Assembly (NCBI GenBank): GCA_947179485.1 | Contig: OX359245.1 | Location: forward strand, 74,077,067 to 74,141,066 | DNA length: 64,000 bases | Reading direction: 5' to 3' | DNA from: Allacma fusca | Lineage: Eukaryota > Arthropoda > Collembola > Symphypleona > Sminthuridae | Shown here: piece by piece, positions 23,113-34,148 of the stretch | How positions within the stretch are numbered: the stretch's first letter is position 1 | Layout of the letters: each line of letters begins with the position of its first letter | Translations under genes and position numbers: made by a program | Notes under the pieces: model-generated | The model's database searches: none | The model's input: the letters and a program-made list of their open reading frames with translations, nothing else | What the model was told of the DNA's origin: nothing

Positions 23113-24090
23113 AGATTATTTCAATAAATTTATCATCTTCAAATCAAATAATTACTTCTCCCAATTGAATCCTGTACAAATCGACTGGAAACCAATAATA
23201 ATTTGTTATAATTCGAAAGGTCAAACTGGGGAAAATGAATGTAATCAGCTAGTGTGGATGCCCACAGTATTATTATATTTTCAAAGGCGATTATGGACAT
23301 GGAACATGAAGAATTAAAATCCTAATGATAATAAATCACCTTCAATAAACAGTTTAGTTGGGTTTAGTTTTTCCGTTCTGCAAAGTTCCATGCCCACATT
23401 CTTGTATTTAGTATGTCAAATTTTATTGAATTTTTCCCGATGATATTCGTGTGTTAAATACTGTTACGAAATGTTTAAGACAAGTGGATATCTATTAGTT
23501 AAGTAATTAATTACAACTGAGTAAATGCTTTTAAAAACTATTTTACTCATGTGATTTTAAACACATATTTTTTATTCCGCTCGAAATGAATTTATTTCTT
23601 AAAACAGCTTTGCATTTGGTTGACAAGCATACCCGCCACCTAAACCAAATCCAATGTAAGTACCCGTCCTTAGTATAATTAATTAATCACAAATTGAACC
23701 AATATGCAGGACTATCATACACCGTTACCCGTATTCTTATCGGAGTACTTTACCTGTGTGAGTAAAGATTTGAAATTTTTTAAATAAAATTCGTGTTTTT
23801 TTACTGTGAGTTTTAAATTAGTTTTTCGAATGATTATTTTAAAAATAGGTGAATATGCGTTTATTACATTTCTGTGATTAACTATGTCATAATATTAACA
23901 AAGCAACTAAAACAAGTTGAAATATTAGCATTTAAAAATACATTCTCAGCAAATACAAACTACAATAACAAATATGAACTCTCAAAAAATAGGCAACTAA
24001 ACTACAATATCTGGAAATATATTCTCAGAAGAGTACATTTAGAAAATATTATATACAAATTCATTAAATTCATTCACAAAATAAATTATT
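23113..24090. other. Non-coding stretch after the pogo transposase
   Basis: AT-rich, with AATAAATCACC at about 23,330, close behind the stop, as a possible poly(A) signal region. No further gene is supported and the right TIR was not identified. Confidence 0.4.
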
Positions 24091-24345
24091 TTAACCCTTC
24101 CGAGACATCCTGGACACTGGAATATGTGGATTTCCTATCGCCCACAAAGGATTTTCCAGGGCTAGAAAAAATTCAGCCTCTTCGGGTTCCATTGGATTTG
24201 GAATTTCCTGGGGGACTTGATTTGCAGGTCCAAAGGCTTGTAGATCTACTACATCCTGGTCCAATGTAAATATTGATATTAAAGCTGTAAAAGCAATAAC
24301 CCATAGCTGGCAGGCCCAAGCGTAAACGTTCCTGATGAACTCCAT
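24091..24345 (-). CDS. Small secreted protein (about 84 residues)
   Basis: ATG at 24,345 opens a single-exon ORF. The N-terminus (after MEFIRN) contains a hydrophobic stretch WACQLWVIAFTALISIF consistent with a signal peptide. The rest is acidic and Pro/Glu-rich without Cys. A TATA-like box (CTATAAATA, about 24,407-24,415 on the minus strand) sits about 65 bp upstream of the ATG, which fits an expressed short-leader gene. No family recognised; it may be a host secreted peptide. A second exon cannot be excluded. Confidence 0.5.
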   Translation of the reverse strand: MEFIRNVYAWACQLWVIAFTALISIFTLDQDVVDLQAFGPANQVPQEIPNPMEPEEAEFFLALENPLWAIGNPHIPVSRMSRKG

Positions 24346-24406
24346 TTTCACGAGACTAAAATGTAGGTATCCATAAACGCAAAAATTGGGTTTGCAATGA
24401 ATTGGA

Positions 24407-24415
24407 ATTATTTAT
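24407..24415 (-). promoter_or_regulatory. TATA box of the small secreted-protein gene
   Basis: CTATAAATA on the minus strand, about 65 bp upstream of the ATG at 24,345, leaves room for a start site near 24,380. Confidence 0.4.
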
Positions 24416-24879
24416 AGTTGCCTACTTAAACGATATGCATCCACATGTAATTAGCGTGCAATAAAAATATGTCAAAAGCTCCTTTTAATTATCAATACAG
24501 TAAAAAAATAAATGCTTACCTTGTAAGGTTACCGAAGATTTCCGAAAAAAATTGGATTCCAGGAGTGAAAATAATTAAATGGAAAAGCTCCAAAAAGTTT
24601 GCATTTAAAAATTAAATACGACGATGGAAAGAACTCCAATTTTTACGTGGCTACGCATAACTGTGTAAGTTCATAATAACTAATTACTCACCGCAAGTTG
24701 TCATGCGTCTCTAGATCGAAAGTTGATCAGATTTCCCTGTTGGTAATAAGTATATGGAAAACATGCAAATTGCCCTTTAATAGAAGCGTGGTCGCCCCTT
24801 TAAGGTTTTTCATGTGTACGTCTGTTCGTCTGTTTAGACGCGATGATTTAACACCCCTTATTTAAATTTGAGATCTAAA

Positions 24880-25269
24880 ATAAAAGTAATCTTTAGTAGA
24901 AACGAGTCAGTGTTTTACCGATTAATTTAATCGGTGAGGTAAATTCGGAGTTACCCTGGATTTTTGAAAACTTAGTAACCCGTGATTGGATTTTGTCCAA
25001 ACTTGGTGAACCTGGTCTTGAGGGGGTAAATCATTGAATGTCTTATGGATTAACTTAATGTGTCTACCGGATTCGGAGTTACCCGTGGGTTTTGTCTTTG
25101 TATACTATAATTCGACAACCTGTAGTTGGATTTTGCTAAGACATAGTGCAAGTAATCTTTAGGGGATACGCTTCTAGTTTTTTTACAGATAAACGTAATC
25201 GGTCAGGTTTTACAGATAAACGTAATCGGTCAGGTAAATTCGGATTTACCCGGGATTTTTGAAAACTTA
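24880..25269. repeat. Imperfect tandem repeat (GGAGTTACCC units)
   Basis: Units containing ATTCGGAGTTACCC, GGATTTTTGAAAACTTAGTA and TTGGATTTTG start near 24,947, 25,070 and 25,235, and the repeat resumes after the hAT insertion (GTAACCGAGAATTGGATTTT at 26,131). The spacing is uneven (about 125-165 bp). Confidence 0.6.
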
Positions 25270-25277
25270 GTACCCGA

Positions 25278-26130
25278 CGGAGATGTGTAGTACTTGAAAC
25301 GCTTAAGTACAAATACTATCTAAAATACAAAATACGTATCTTGTATCTTGTATTTTAAATCTGCTAGGGTCGTTTTAGTATTTTGTATCTTAGTATTTTA
25401 CAAATTACGTTGCCATAAGTATTTGATATTTTACTCGTAGTCATTAATGGTAACGTAAGTATTTAAAATAAGATACTTCGTCAAAATACTTGAGTACTCT
25501 AATTTTTGAAACTGCGGCAATCGTACGTGTTGACAACTATTTGTTATCCTTAACTTTAGTACATACACGTTTTTTATCAATTAACAAACGTCGTTTGTAC
25601 GGAAAATATTAAACGGGAACTAAACAAATCCAAGAAGACAATTTTGTTCATTTGAAGCTTGCAATACCACTGGATTGCGGAGATCTGATAAATCCATTGA
25701 GGAACAATGACTCAATGATTTATAGGATGTTTCAGAAATCGTCCAAATTTTATAAACAAAAACCATAAAATCTGTTTTTATATTTGAATATCCAATTGCC
25801 ATTTTCAGCTCCTGTGGAACGACTGTTTAACATTGTAGGACTAATTTTCGCTAGATTGGCTGATATAAATGATCAAAAAGCTAGTATTTTTGAAGTTTTG
25901 TACTCGATTTCCGAAACAATGAGTTGATGTATTTCCTGATTTCAAAGTATTTAAAATAGTATTTTCAACTTAAGTATTTTGGAAAATAGTCTTTGATTTG
26001 TATTTTATCTAGGTATTTTAGAAACATTAGTTGCTGGTATCTTATTTAGTATTTAGTATTTTAAGTGTCGAAACAAATAAAATGTTTTTGGTATTTTTGA
26101 AACAAAAATGAAGTATTTTACACATCTCTG
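25278..26130. mobile_element. hAT element with 8-bp target duplication
   Basis: The ends are CGGAGATGTGTAGTACTT and, inverted, CAGAGATGTGTAAAATACTT, the typical hAT terminal repeat. Flanks are GTACCCGA (25,270-25,277) and GTAACCGA (26,131-26,138), an 8-bp target duplication with one change. The interior has AGTATTTT-rich DNA and a transposase remnant. At 853 bp it is internally deleted and non-autonomous. Confidence 0.85.
25805..25930 (+). pseudogene. hAT transposase dimerisation-domain remnant
   Basis: A conceptual frame reads SAPVERLFNIVGLIF followed by ARLADINDQKASIFEVL. This corresponds to the conserved C-terminal hAT motif (S.P.ER.FS..G.i...R..L). The rest of the transposase is gone, so the fragment cannot be functional. 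Confidence 0.75.
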
Positions 26131-26138
26131 GTAACCGA

Positions 26139-27009
26139 GAATTGGATTTTCTCCACACTTTGTAAATATGGTCTCGAGGTGGTAAAGCGTCTGAGCGCTC
26201 ATAGAATAAAGACGAAAGCAGCTTTACAAGCGTATTAATTTGTGACTAACGCAATCTATCCAAGCTCGCAATTACGCTCTTTTTTTGATTCGTAGGAACA
26301 TTGACTTTTGCATAGTTAACAGAAACTGATTATATTCTCTTTTGAGTCATGCAAACATACATATTTAAACTAAATATCGAAGCACATTTAGTACATCAAC
26401 AAAGCATACCATAGAAATATTTATGAGCCAATGATTTTAACACGAATCTGTTATTTAAATTTAGTTGATTTATGCATAAAACGTGTGAAAAAACATATGG
26501 ACCTGAATTTCTTTAAAACCTGCCCGAGAGTTTTGAGTGATGTTGATGAAAAAATTGAAGGTTTTAACTTTGCCTTTGCAATGGGGCAGGGAAATGAAAG
26601 TTATTGTTAAGCACGCTGTAGATTTATAACATCCAAAATGGTTTGATGATGAGCGAATGAGATTCGAAACTGGTGGTCTTTTCCCCCAGGCTATATTTTC
26701 ACTGCACTTTTTACTCCAGGCTATAATAATTCCTGTACACTACACTATTGCTGTAACAATGAATATGTATGAGAATAGTTTCGTTTAAAATTTGTTATTC
26801 TATACGTGAATACTTTTTAAAGTAAACTGTCGCTATTATTGGAGTTGCTTTTATAGAAATTGTGTAATTTGGATTATTTCTTTTAAGACTGCGATTCAGA
26901 ACGGGACGTGAAAATTTCGGGACAGATATTTTGTCGCCATGTAATTTTAGGACGGAATCTGGACAACATTTTTGTCCCAAGGATTTCGGGACGGGACGGA
27001 ATTGTCTGC
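26139..27009. other. Non-coding stretch
   Basis: No supported gene. CCAGGCTATATTTTCACTG near 26,685 and CCAGGCTATAATAATTCC near 26,716 are stray units of the minisatellite below. About 26,890-27,010 is rich in GGGACGG/GGACAAAA words. Confidence 0.4.
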
Positions 27010-27225
27010 AGGACAAAAACATGTCCCCAGTAGAAGCCCTACTCCAGGTTATATTTTCACTGGTTTCTTTTCTACAGACCATATTTTCAGTGACCTTATT
27101 TCCCCATGCCATATTTTTACGGCCTTTTTTCCCCAGGCCATATTTTACTGGCCTTTTTTCCTCGGGGCCTTATTTCCCCCCGGCCTTGTTTTCCCAAGTG
27201 CCTTATTTTCCCATCTCCCATTATT
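27010..27225. repeat. Degenerate minisatellite with GGCCATATTTT/GGCCTTATTTCC units
   Basis: About seven units of roughly 25-30 bp, reverse-complementary in type to 17,700-17,945. ORFs through it are translated repeat. Confidence 0.75.
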
Positions 27226-27376
27226 AAACACAAAATTTACAAAGTAAAACATCCGTGCACACTCGACATGTAACAATTGGCTCGAGTGTAAATTCTAATA
27301 ATTAATGTTCCATAGGAAAGAGAGAAGATATAATTATATTGAGGCATTTTAACCCAAAGATATTTCAAATTAAAGT

Positions 27377-27870
27377 ATGAGGAGAGCTACCATTCTATTT
27401 CTCTTAATTTTCAACAACGGTTACGAATTTGTTATTGGAAATGGGAACCAGAGTTCTGGAGCAGCAGGTCAACTCACCAAATTCAGGGTTATGAGTAATA
27501 ATAACAGCATTTATTTTGCAATTTCCATCCCACTGTAATTTAGTACAGATTCTAAGGCTCGCATGATATGACACCATTGGATTTGGTGTCTTAAAATTTA
27601 TTTCGATTTTTGCATAACTGTACGTTTCTCTTCACCTTGGCAGATGGAACTTTAAGAAAATTACAAGAGTGAATTTCCCAAACAATTTTCCTTGATAACT
27701 CACAGAAACTTAACCGCTCCCAATCACAACTTAAGACGGGAAGGTGAGAACACTTGTCAAGATGTGACCTTCTTCAGTGTGGAACAAAACAAACGAATGG
27801 TTAATACATTTGGCTTGGACTCCGTTTTAAATCGGACAGTTCACGGTTTGGCTCCAATTTTATTTCGTTA
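27377..27870 (+). pseudogene. Secreted modular gene family, truncated copy (signal-peptide and linker exons only)
   Basis: Exon 1 starts at ATG 27,377 and encodes a signal peptide (MRRATILFLLIF...), ending at a GTAATA donor after GTTATGA, exactly as in the gene at 38,766. The linker exon begins after a conserved AG (TTAAG|AAAATTAC, near 27,654) and encodes the CQDVTFFSVEQNKRMVNTFG segment shared with 39,062-39,342. A TAG appears soon after GLAPILF, but it would be intronic if the donor is the C|GTTAGA there. The later exons are missing (a foldback element follows at 27,877), so it is probably non-functional. Confidence 0.6.
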
Positions 27871-27874
27871 GAAT

Positions 27875-28248
27875 CATAATATCGTCGCTGAAGAGGCAAA
27901 ATGGAATACATGCATTTTCGATTAACATCAAAATGGTCTACATGCAGTTTTACTACATCCAAAATGGAATAGATGCATCAAGTTTTAAAAGCAATACGGT
28001 CTACTTACAATTTCGTCTAAAAGCAAAATGGTCTATATACAATTTCGCTTAAAAGCAGAATGGTCATTATGAAAGCATACACGCATGTAGACCATTTTGC
28101 TTTTAGTGAAAACTGCATGTAGTTCATTTTGATCTTAGGAAACCTTGCAACTATTACGTTTTGTCTTGAAGGAAAAATGCACGTAGACCATTTTGCTTCT
28201 AGTAGAAATTGCACTTAGTCCATTTTGCCTCTTCAGCGACGATATCCT
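27875..28248. mobile_element. Foldback element with 20+ bp TIRs and internal inverted minisatellite
   Basis: It starts ATATCGTCGCTGAAGAGGCA and ends with the exact reverse complement (about 28,219-28,246). The interior consists of about 37-bp units (AAAATGGTCTACATGCA) that switch orientation near 28,075, so the whole element can fold into one hairpin. There is no coding capacity. Confidence 0.8.
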
Positions 28249-29039
28249 CTGCACTAATTTGAAAGAGTGGGCAGTCTTCGTCTACGTCTTGTTGTAATAC
28301 GAATTTGTTATTCAAATTTCCGCGCGCTTTTTTTGGCTGAGCCAGATATAACTGGTTAAATAAATTGATAAAATTATTTTTTTTAAATTAAAAAACAAAA
28401 TATTAAAGCATTATGCAGTAGCAAGGGCGTTGACATTGCCACGGGCAGCCGTCTACCACACTACCATCAAGAAGTCCTACCCTTTCAAATTAGAAGAGAG
28501 AATTAGTTAACAAAAATTATTAAAGGAAAATTCAATTAGAAAATCATTTTACCGCATGTCAGTCTACAATTTTTTAAGGGTTGTGCTAATATTATGCTAT
28601 AGCATACAACTATTTACTGAATTCCCTATTTACATTTGCGTCGCTGAGCCAACAATTGCGGGATGTGCAATGCTCGTTAAAATTTTATTATGTTTATGCT
28701 CAGCGGTTCTTACATGTCTTGTACAGTGTAAACGATTTCTACTATCCTCATATAAAAATCATCACTACGCGATAACTTGAGGCTTCGCGTACAGTGGCGT
28801 CAGCAAGCGCAGTCAAAGTCAAGTTTTGCGAAATCGTGCGGAAGGACACGTACGGACGTACGGACAAGGCCATTTTACTAGCGGGCTGACGCCACCATAA
28901 AAAACTACTATCGAAACGAGCCATAAGTTATGAAGCAAACTTTGTATTTAATGTATTTATTGACCCAAACAAAATTTGCTTAGAAAATTCCTTCTTAGAG
29001 AATTTCTTTAGAAATGTAAGCAAATTTTACATATTTTGA
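28249..29039. other. Mostly non-coding, with one weak ORF and a possible small MITE
   Basis: A 74-codon hydrophobic ORF (28,556-28,780) begins near a plausible ATG, but I cannot place it in any family. A possible MITE of about 105 bp lies at 28,792-28,897 (CAGTGGCGTCAGC ... GCTGACGCCACC), without a clear target duplication. Confidence 0.35.
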
Positions 29040-29265
29040 GGGTTGTCGCATTGTGATTTCTACTGCCCGGACGGTACGCTCCGACATAGGCAACGAAGAG
29101 ATTAATGATACATGATTAGGGATAATGTTAAATTTTAAATCTGGCTATGTAGTGCTAAAAGGGAGTTAAAAGGAATGTCAAAACCACTGAACGAAATTAA
29201 AATAAATTTTTAGCAGAAATACTGGAAACCCCGCGAGCCAGCCTTTTTTGTGACAACTTCGGTCA
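29040..29265 (+). pseudogene. Relic of the crystallin-like exon and its upstream intron
   Basis: Matches 39,305-39,530, including ACGAAGAGATTAA, GAATGTCAAAA and the exon region AAATACTGGAAACCCCGCGAGCC after TTAGCAG. The donor is destroyed and the sequence passes straight into the minisatellite. Confidence 0.65.
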
Positions 29266-29455
29266 GGGTAAAATATTTGCGGTCGGGGTAAAATATTTGG
29301 AGTCGGGGTAAAATATTTGGAGTCGGGGTAAAATATTTGGAGTCGGGGTAAAATATTTGGAGTCGGGGTAAAATATTTGGAGTCGAAGTAAAATATTTGG
29401 GGTCAGGGTAAAATATTGGATGTCACTATAAATTGTTTGGGGTCAGGGTAAAAAC
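29265..29455. repeat. ~20-bp minisatellite (GGAGTCGGGGTAAAATATTT)
   Basis: Nine units, the central ones identical (GGAGTCGGGGTAAAATATTT). Same family as 16,560-17,015 and 44,292-44,500. The higher unit identity suggests more recent homogenisation. About 150 bp on the right side (to 29,600) also match the DNA after the 44.3-44.5 kb array. Confidence 0.9.
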
Positions 29456-29724
29456 TTTAATTTCAAATTAGAAAAACATTCACAACGCCTCTATGATTGC
29501 TAGTAAAAAGGCCCGCAATTTTATTTTGAGACCTAGAGTCAGCAAAAAAAATATTTCATTCATCTCACTTCTAACAGCAAATTCGGCACATGATGTTAGG
29601 TACATATGTACAATAAAGCATATTGTAAATGCTCACAGGATAAAATAACTGGACTGTTTTTATGAGTTTGTATTTTAAAAAATATTTTTTTATGAATTTT
29701 AGTGTGCCAGAGTCATTTCAGAAT

Positions 29725-29935
29725 TAGAACTGTAAATCCGCGGATGACTTTGGATATCTGCGGATAGGATCGGATATGGTGTCGCAATTATCCGTCGGAT
29801 ACGGATGCAAATTATATCCGATCCGAAATTTTCGGATAGGATTCGGATAACAAGAAATTTATATCCGAAATTAGCAGATAGGATTAGATTTTAATTTAAC
29901 CGAGAATTTCCGGATAGGATACGGATAGGATAAGT
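29725..29935. repeat. GGATA/TATCCG-rich low-complexity tract
   Basis: Dense variants of CGGATA, GGATAGGAT and TATCCG on both strands, partly self-complementary. Confidence 0.65.
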
Positions 29936-30202
29936 CCTATCCGTGAGGAACCTTAGTTAAGGCCGATGAACAACTTCGACAAAACGGTGGGATAGATTTC
30001 TGTTATTGTAGTCAATTTTATTTTACACAAAAGGTGTATGTGAATATATAATTATATATGTTCAATATACAATTTCCCGTCCCTACCATCTATCAAGTAT
30101 TTAAAATTTATTTTATTAACAGATGAATTTTCAAGTTTAGGTAATGAAACGCTTTTATAAATTTGCCGAATAAAACCGAGTATTTTTCTCACGGAAGCAA
30201 TT

Positions 30203-30505
30203 ATGAAGAATCCGTCTGCGGTTTTTCATTTATTATGTACCTACAATTTGCATTCATATTTGGTGGGTCAGCTTTTTCTGGGGGGAAGTAGTTACGACTC
30301 TCTCATGGCTGAGTACAGGGTACAGTTAACCCCTGTACACCCTTCCACGTTTTTGATCCACTGGTGTATACGATTATGCACAGTCGAAGTTGTGACCAAC
30401 GTAATGACACATGTTCAGTCTCTAAGGGCGATTCTTAATAGACTTTCCTCTTACAAAGAAAAACCAAGCATCCGCGACCCTATGTTTCGTTTCTTTATAA
30501 AATAA
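30203..30505 (+). CDS. Hypothetical 100-residue ORF, possible receptor fragment
   Basis: ORF with ATG 30,203 and TAA 30,505. It is moderately hydrophobic but shows no motif I recognise. Its 3' third and downstream flank (TTTCCTCTTACAAAG, CTTTATAAAA, GGCCACAGGATGTCTCA) recur at 38,275-38,400, where the frame is not conserved. This may be a decayed exon or chance; I cannot assign a function. Confidence 0.25.
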   Translation: MKNPSAVFHLLCTYNLHSYLVGQLFLGGSSYDSLMAEYRVQLTPVHPSTFLIHWCIRLCTVEVVTNVMTHVQSLRAILNRLSSYKEKPSIRDPMFRFFIK

Positions 30506-33010
30506 TAGATGTAAAATTCCAGATTACAGTGGCCACAGGATGTCTCACAATTTATCCACATTTACATCATTTCTGCTTGATTGATACAGTTATTTAATTT
30601 TTTATAGATTACCTATCATGACAAAACCGAGCAATATATTTGCATATACCTTAAATCTTGCAGGTTTTTAGATTCTTATGTAAAGACTTTTGTTTAGCCT
30701 CAATAGGTCACTCTCAAGATTTGCTAATATCTACAACTGATATACATTGTCGGAATTTAATCCTGTCTGCAAGTTGAAATGGAATTATGCATGAATAAAT
30801 GCAAGCCTACAAGTTATTTTCAATACTCTTACTTTAAAAATACACAATACAGATTTGACAACGAAAACGCATGTTCATGTCACCTTATTAAAATTTGCTT
30901 GCAAAATTTTCAGAAGTTGTTTCAGCAATTTCTAAAGTGGGAAACCCCGATGATTCTACAAACAGTAATGAAACCATCACTTTAATATCGGACATTTGAT
31001 TCACAATAAATTCACAAACTGATTCTCATGTTAAATTCACGGATGTCGAATTTCGTCGAATACCGGGGCAAAAACATTTCACTTGATCATGAATTTGACT
31101 GTCAAGTTTTTTTTCAAGTATTTTGAATTATTAATAATAATAAACTGTGTCTCTAAACATAAAAGCTGGTATATATGACAGACCGATAAAGTTTCAGTTA
31201 TTTCGCTTAAAAAAATTAAATAATTCAAAAGATGTAATAAAACCTGTGCTGTTAATGAAAACCGGTGCACAGTAGCGTGTTTAAGAAGTTTTAAGCATTA
31301 CATTAAATTTTAAATAATTTGTGATTACCAGTGCCGTCACTTGCTTAGGGACGAAGCACTCTAATATGATACACCCAAAAGTGCTAGAAAAATGTAGTTT
31401 TTTTCATTCATGTGTCACCTCAGACAAATTTTTCACGCATGCTGTCCCGAAATGGAGACAAAATTGTCCCCTGAATAATCCGTGATTATTATTTACACGT
31501 GCTTAAATATGCATTCTGGCTTAAATAATTTACATCGTATTAACCCAAAATCACACATCATACATGTAGACCCATACATACTCATTAAAAACGTTTTTGT
31601 GGTTGATGGTGTACAATAAAATACTAAACCCCCTACTAACCCGACTTGTTACATCTCCAGTAATTATAATGTCATTGAGCCCAGCTCTTAACACTACAGT
31701 AATTACTCCATCACGCAAAAGTCCATTCTCATCAATAAAATATATGAATTGAAGTTACATTGAAATTTTTTTTGAAGAAATTGGTTAAAAGTTGGACGCG
31801 AGTCCGTAGATGTTTCGGAGTAATTGAAATGATCGCATTCTGCAAAGCATAGCAATAATTAGCAAGCACATATTAGCACATATTAGTAAAATTTACTTCT
31901 TATGCTGTACATTACGTAGATTAGAAAATAGTATTTTTAGGTGATTGGAAAAAATCTAACAATTGAACTCTGCACAGATCCTGAATTCACATGATTTTAC
32001 CCTCACGTGTAGTATGTCACTATTTGCAGATAAACTGAAAATGATAAGAGGTAAACCTACGTTTTGTCCTACTTGCAATCTAACGATTTTTGATCTGAGG
32101 TAACAACTTGAAAGTGGTTAGCAGGCAGAGGTAAGTTGGATTTTTTTTTTAATTTGGAAAAATAGACCAGGAATATCCCTGAATCTCCTAAACGTTGCAA
32201 GGTTTAATCACTTCTAAAACTGAGCAGTCAAGAAAAATGTTTTTATTTCATGTGAGCTCGTACTGCCTGATATTATGTGCATTAAGCAGAAATTTTCTCT
32301 AAGAAACTGTTATAAGTAGATAATTATATATAATACCTACACATAGGGTTTATATATCGAATGTGGCGAACTCTCAAAGGTTTCACTCTCCAAAAACAGT
32401 AATTTTGCATAACGTGTTTCTTACCCCGCGATAAGCAAATCATCTCTGTTTTGGAGCTTGTTAGATGAGAAATTAGATAGATCTGTGAAGATATTCACGC
32501 TATACACCCTGGTGGTACCTAGAGGCTAGCAAACTATGGGTGCTTAAACAGATAAGAAAATGAGAGTACTATTATCTTAGAGAAGATTAGTTTTGTAATT
32601 ATAACGTGTTGGAGGATACATGTTATGTCCAAATATTTAAATATCTGCTCCACGATCACTAACTGATCGCAGTACAGGTTGCCAAAGAGCAGTGGTGCTT
32701 AAAAAGCACAAAATGTTCCCATTCAATAAGAAAATGCTATGATTGTGCAAACGTTGAACCATGACTCAAACGATTAGCGTTTTGAATTTGGTCATTTTAA
32801 AATAGAATAGTTACTTAGTTACTGATCTCCCGGAAAACAACAGAATATTTACGGACCAGTTGCATCAAACGAAAATTATTTAAATTAATTACAATTATTA
32901 TCATCAATTAAATCCCACCCAATCAAAAACTAATTTCAACAAAACTAATCACAGACGCCGAAAATGGGTGCTCATGTCCTCAAAGGAATAAAAGCTGATA
33001 CCATCAGAAA
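30506..33010. other. Non-coding stretch
   Basis: 2.5 kb of AT-rich DNA. Short ORFs (30,779-30,985, minus 31,079-31,270) have no supporting signals. No repeats recognised. Confidence 0.45.
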
Positions 33011-33018
33011 GTTCTGAA

Positions 33019-33504
33019 CAGAGCTGCGTTCGGGTCAAGTAAATTCAGGTTCCGAACTTGAACTTGACCTGCACTTAAACTAGTAAGCATAAATTTGCAT
33101 GGACACGAACTTGTTATATTGAATCTTATGAAGTACTTGACCACTCAAGTAAATTTAATCGAATATATTTTGAGGTACCTGCACATGAAACAGTACCTTA
33201 AATTGTGTAACCCGAACTTGAATTTCAAAATACTTAAATAATACTTGCATTTAGACGTTCGGATACAGGTATTTCATGAGCCCATAACCGCACTTGCAAG
33301 ATATTTGGATGCAAGTATATTTTCTCAACCTGCACTTGCAATTTACCCTACTTGAGTTACCAAGTTCGAACGCCCCTTTTACTTGTACCTGACTGTATTT
33401 ATCACGTACATTTAAAAGCTCAAACCGAACTTGACCCGATCTTGACCCGAACGTGACCCGACCTGGTACGTGTCAAGTAATACTTGTACTTGAGCGCAGC
33501 TCTG
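33019..33504. mobile_element. hAT-type MITE with perfect 8-bp target duplication
   Basis: CAGAGCTGCG at 33,019 and CGCAGCTCTG ending at 33,504 are inverted ends. GTTCTGAA flanks both sides exactly (33,011-33,018 and 33,505-33,512). The 486-bp interior is low-complexity, built on ACTTGA/CTTGACC words. The end sequence and 8-bp duplication fit hAT. Confidence 0.85.
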
Positions 33505-33512
33505 GTTCTGAA

Positions 33513-34148
33513 CGTACGAAAATGGATTACCTAGCTGGAAATGTGCACGCGCTCTGACACAATTGCCACAAAATGAGTTATTACATCTTGACCAATAAAT
33601 CATAATTTTGTCTGAATAAAACAATAGATTTAGTGACGTAGTCGTGTAAAAAAATATTGAAGTAGACAGGCTTTCAAGAAAATATTTCACCTGTTTTACT
33701 AGCTCGCAAAACTTGTTTCGTAAAGGAATAGCAAAGGTTGCTCCAGAATGTTGTCCGTGCATGAGTTAAAACTAAATTTGACATATTTTAAATTGTATTC
33801 CACGTTTTGTCTGCTCCCTGTGAATGTAAAAAAAAACTGGGAAGACAAACTGTGAGTAAATGAAGAGCATGCAAGTTATACTATATATTAGATGGTTTAT
33901 TCAGTAAAAAGATATTCAATGTAAATGAGAAGACAGACGGAGTAACGGTGTGGGATGTCGACTAACTTAATGATGGGGAAACACTTGGTTTATATAGGAC
34001 TCAGCAGAGTCATCAAAATAGAAAGGAATAAATACATAAGAGAAAGGATTGAACCCTTGGACTTATTGAGTAAACAGTATGTGTGTTGAGATAGTTATAA
34101 CCCTAAATATGGGATTGTAAATAGATGTATTACTCATATTTATGAGTC
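33513..34148. other. Non-coding upstream region of the chemoreceptor pseudogene
   Basis: No gene supported. A minus-strand ORF at 33,412-33,762 crosses the MITE edge and is rejected. Confidence 0.4.

Noticed and set aside
22874-23317. 147-codon ORF overlapping the last pogo exon
   Set aside because: The competing frame from 22,855 is in phase with the preceding exon and gives the expected basic Ser-rich tail.
27859-27875. Premature stop in the 27.4-kb gene copy
   Set aside because: The TAG may lie in an intron (C|GTTAGA donor in the same place as C|GTTATA at 39.28 kb), so it is not itself proof of inactivation; the missing later exons are.
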